Assembly: GCA_016278515.1 (NCBI GenBank)
Contig: JADQBR010000060.1
Coordinates: forward strand, 1-64,000
Length of the DNA stretch: 64,000 nt
Source: Bacillota bacterium
GTDB taxonomy: Bacteria; Bacillota; JADQBR01
Direction of reading: 5' to 3'
Shown piece after piece: positions 63,452-64,000 of this stretch; the first letter of the stretch is position 1, and each line of letters begins with the position of its first letter. The notes under the pieces are model-generated. The model had not been told where the DNA came from. It did not search any database and saw only the letters and a program-made list of their open reading frames with translations. The position numbers were made by a program, and so were the translations under genes.

Positions 63452-64000
63452 TATTCCACCTCCTGATACCGCTGCAGTATCATATCAGATGCTAAATTTA
63501 CCAAGAAAGTCATAATGAATAAGACCAACCCCACTGCGAACAAAACATAAAAGTGAGTGGTATTAAACGGTACTTCTCCCAACTCAATAGCAACAGTGGC
63601 TGTCATAGTACGAACTGAACCTAAAAAGGAATTCGGCATGGCCGGGGCATTGCCAGTAGCCATTAGTACTGTCATCGTCTCACCAATAGCCCGTCCCATC
63701 CCTAACATGACGGCGGCAGTGATGCCTGACAGAGCTGCAGGTATTACTACTTTAACAAGCGTGGTCCATTTACCCGCTCCTAAGGCCAAGGATGCTTGAC
63801 GATAATCGTCCGGTACCGCAGTAATTGCGTCTTCCGCCAAAGAAATAATAGTGGGTAAAGACATTATTCCCAACAATATAGAACCATTTATGGCGTTCAG
63901 CCCATTAGATAAATTAAAAATTTGCGCAATCCATGGACCAAGCACCACAATACCAAAAAAACCTACAACCACTGAAGGTATGCCAGCTAATACTTCGATA
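63451..64000 (-). CDS. pstC: Phosphate ABC transporter permease PstC (5' part beyond the window)
   Basis: The frame stays open to the window edge. The visible 182 codons or so run from IEVLAGIPSVVVGFFGIVVL to the stop and include the coupling loop YRQASLALGAGKWTTLVKVV and GMGRAIGETMTV. A GTG at 63972 is inside the gene, not its start. Roughly the N-terminal third is missing. pstS should lie further upstream. Confidence 0.93.
   Translation of the reverse strand, partial: IEVLAGIPSVVVGFFGIVVLGPWIAQIFNLSNGLNAINGSILLGIMSLPTIISLAEDAITAVPDDYRQASLALGAGKWTTLVKVVIPAALSGITAAVMLGMGRAIGETMTVLMATGNAPAMPNSFLGSVRTMTATVAIELGEVPFNTTHFYVLFAVGLVLFIMTFLVNLASDMILQRYQEVE

Overview
The window looks like chromosomal DNA of an anaerobic, Gram-positive, Clostridia-like bacterium (Firmicutes, in the style of Dethiobacter or Peptococcaceae). 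Supporting signs are strong AGGAGG ribosome binding sites, many GTG/TTG starts, lipoproteins with no outer-membrane genes, corrinoid methyl transfer, a siroheme-linked heme route and several large multiheme c-type cytochromes. Species cannot be named from the sequence alone.

Layout. 1-6300: a DegV protein, two divergent CLC-type anion transporters, tRNA-Pro and tRNA-Gln, and two small Cys-rich proteins. 6300-9100: a nitrate/sulfonate/taurine-type ABC importer. 9200-14700: cell-envelope genes (M23 peptidase, SH3b/AMIN amidase, cardiolipin synthase). 15000-17800: a MacAB-like ABC system. 18236-26970: a complete type I-C CRISPR-Cas locus (14 repeats, 13 spacers, cas3-5-8c-7-4-1-2) with an internal start that should yield Cas11c. 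27000-28800: a scar zone holding a tRNA 3' fragment, an inverted repeat and a truncated tyrosine recombinase joined to what looks like an rlmD tail, ending at tRNA-Leu. About 120 bp of the sequence just downstream of tRNA-Leu recurs beyond the far end of the CRISPR array, so the whole 10 kb block is bracketed by direct repeats.

28900-33400: two lipoproteins, an FtsA-like ATPase and azlCD. 33800-39760: three paralogous secreted multiheme cytochromes (6, 10 and 10 probable heme sites). They share an N-terminal single-heme motif, a Pro/Ala/Glu linker and a copper-amine-oxidase-N-like domain; the first two also share a conserved upstream leader. 39800-55600 (minus strand): hemL, an MFS exporter, a corrinoid methyltransferase cluster (two corrinoid proteins, a UroD-family methyltransferase, a pterin methyltransferase, a reductive activator and a GntR regulator), then ahbD-like, hemB, cobA-hemD, hemC, hemA and sirC. 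The heme genes can supply the cytochromes and the methyltransferase cluster resembles an O-demethylase. 56300-60700: a polyprenyl diphosphate synthase and sdhCAB, consistent with menaquinone-linked respiration. 61100-64000: phoU-pstBAC, with pstC cut by the window edge.

The points most worth a second look are the conserved cytochrome leaders and their shared modular architecture, the repeat-bracketed CRISPR island with its chimeric integrase scar, the internal Cas11c start, and the promoter whose spacer is a perfect 20-bp palindrome ahead of the corrinoid operon.
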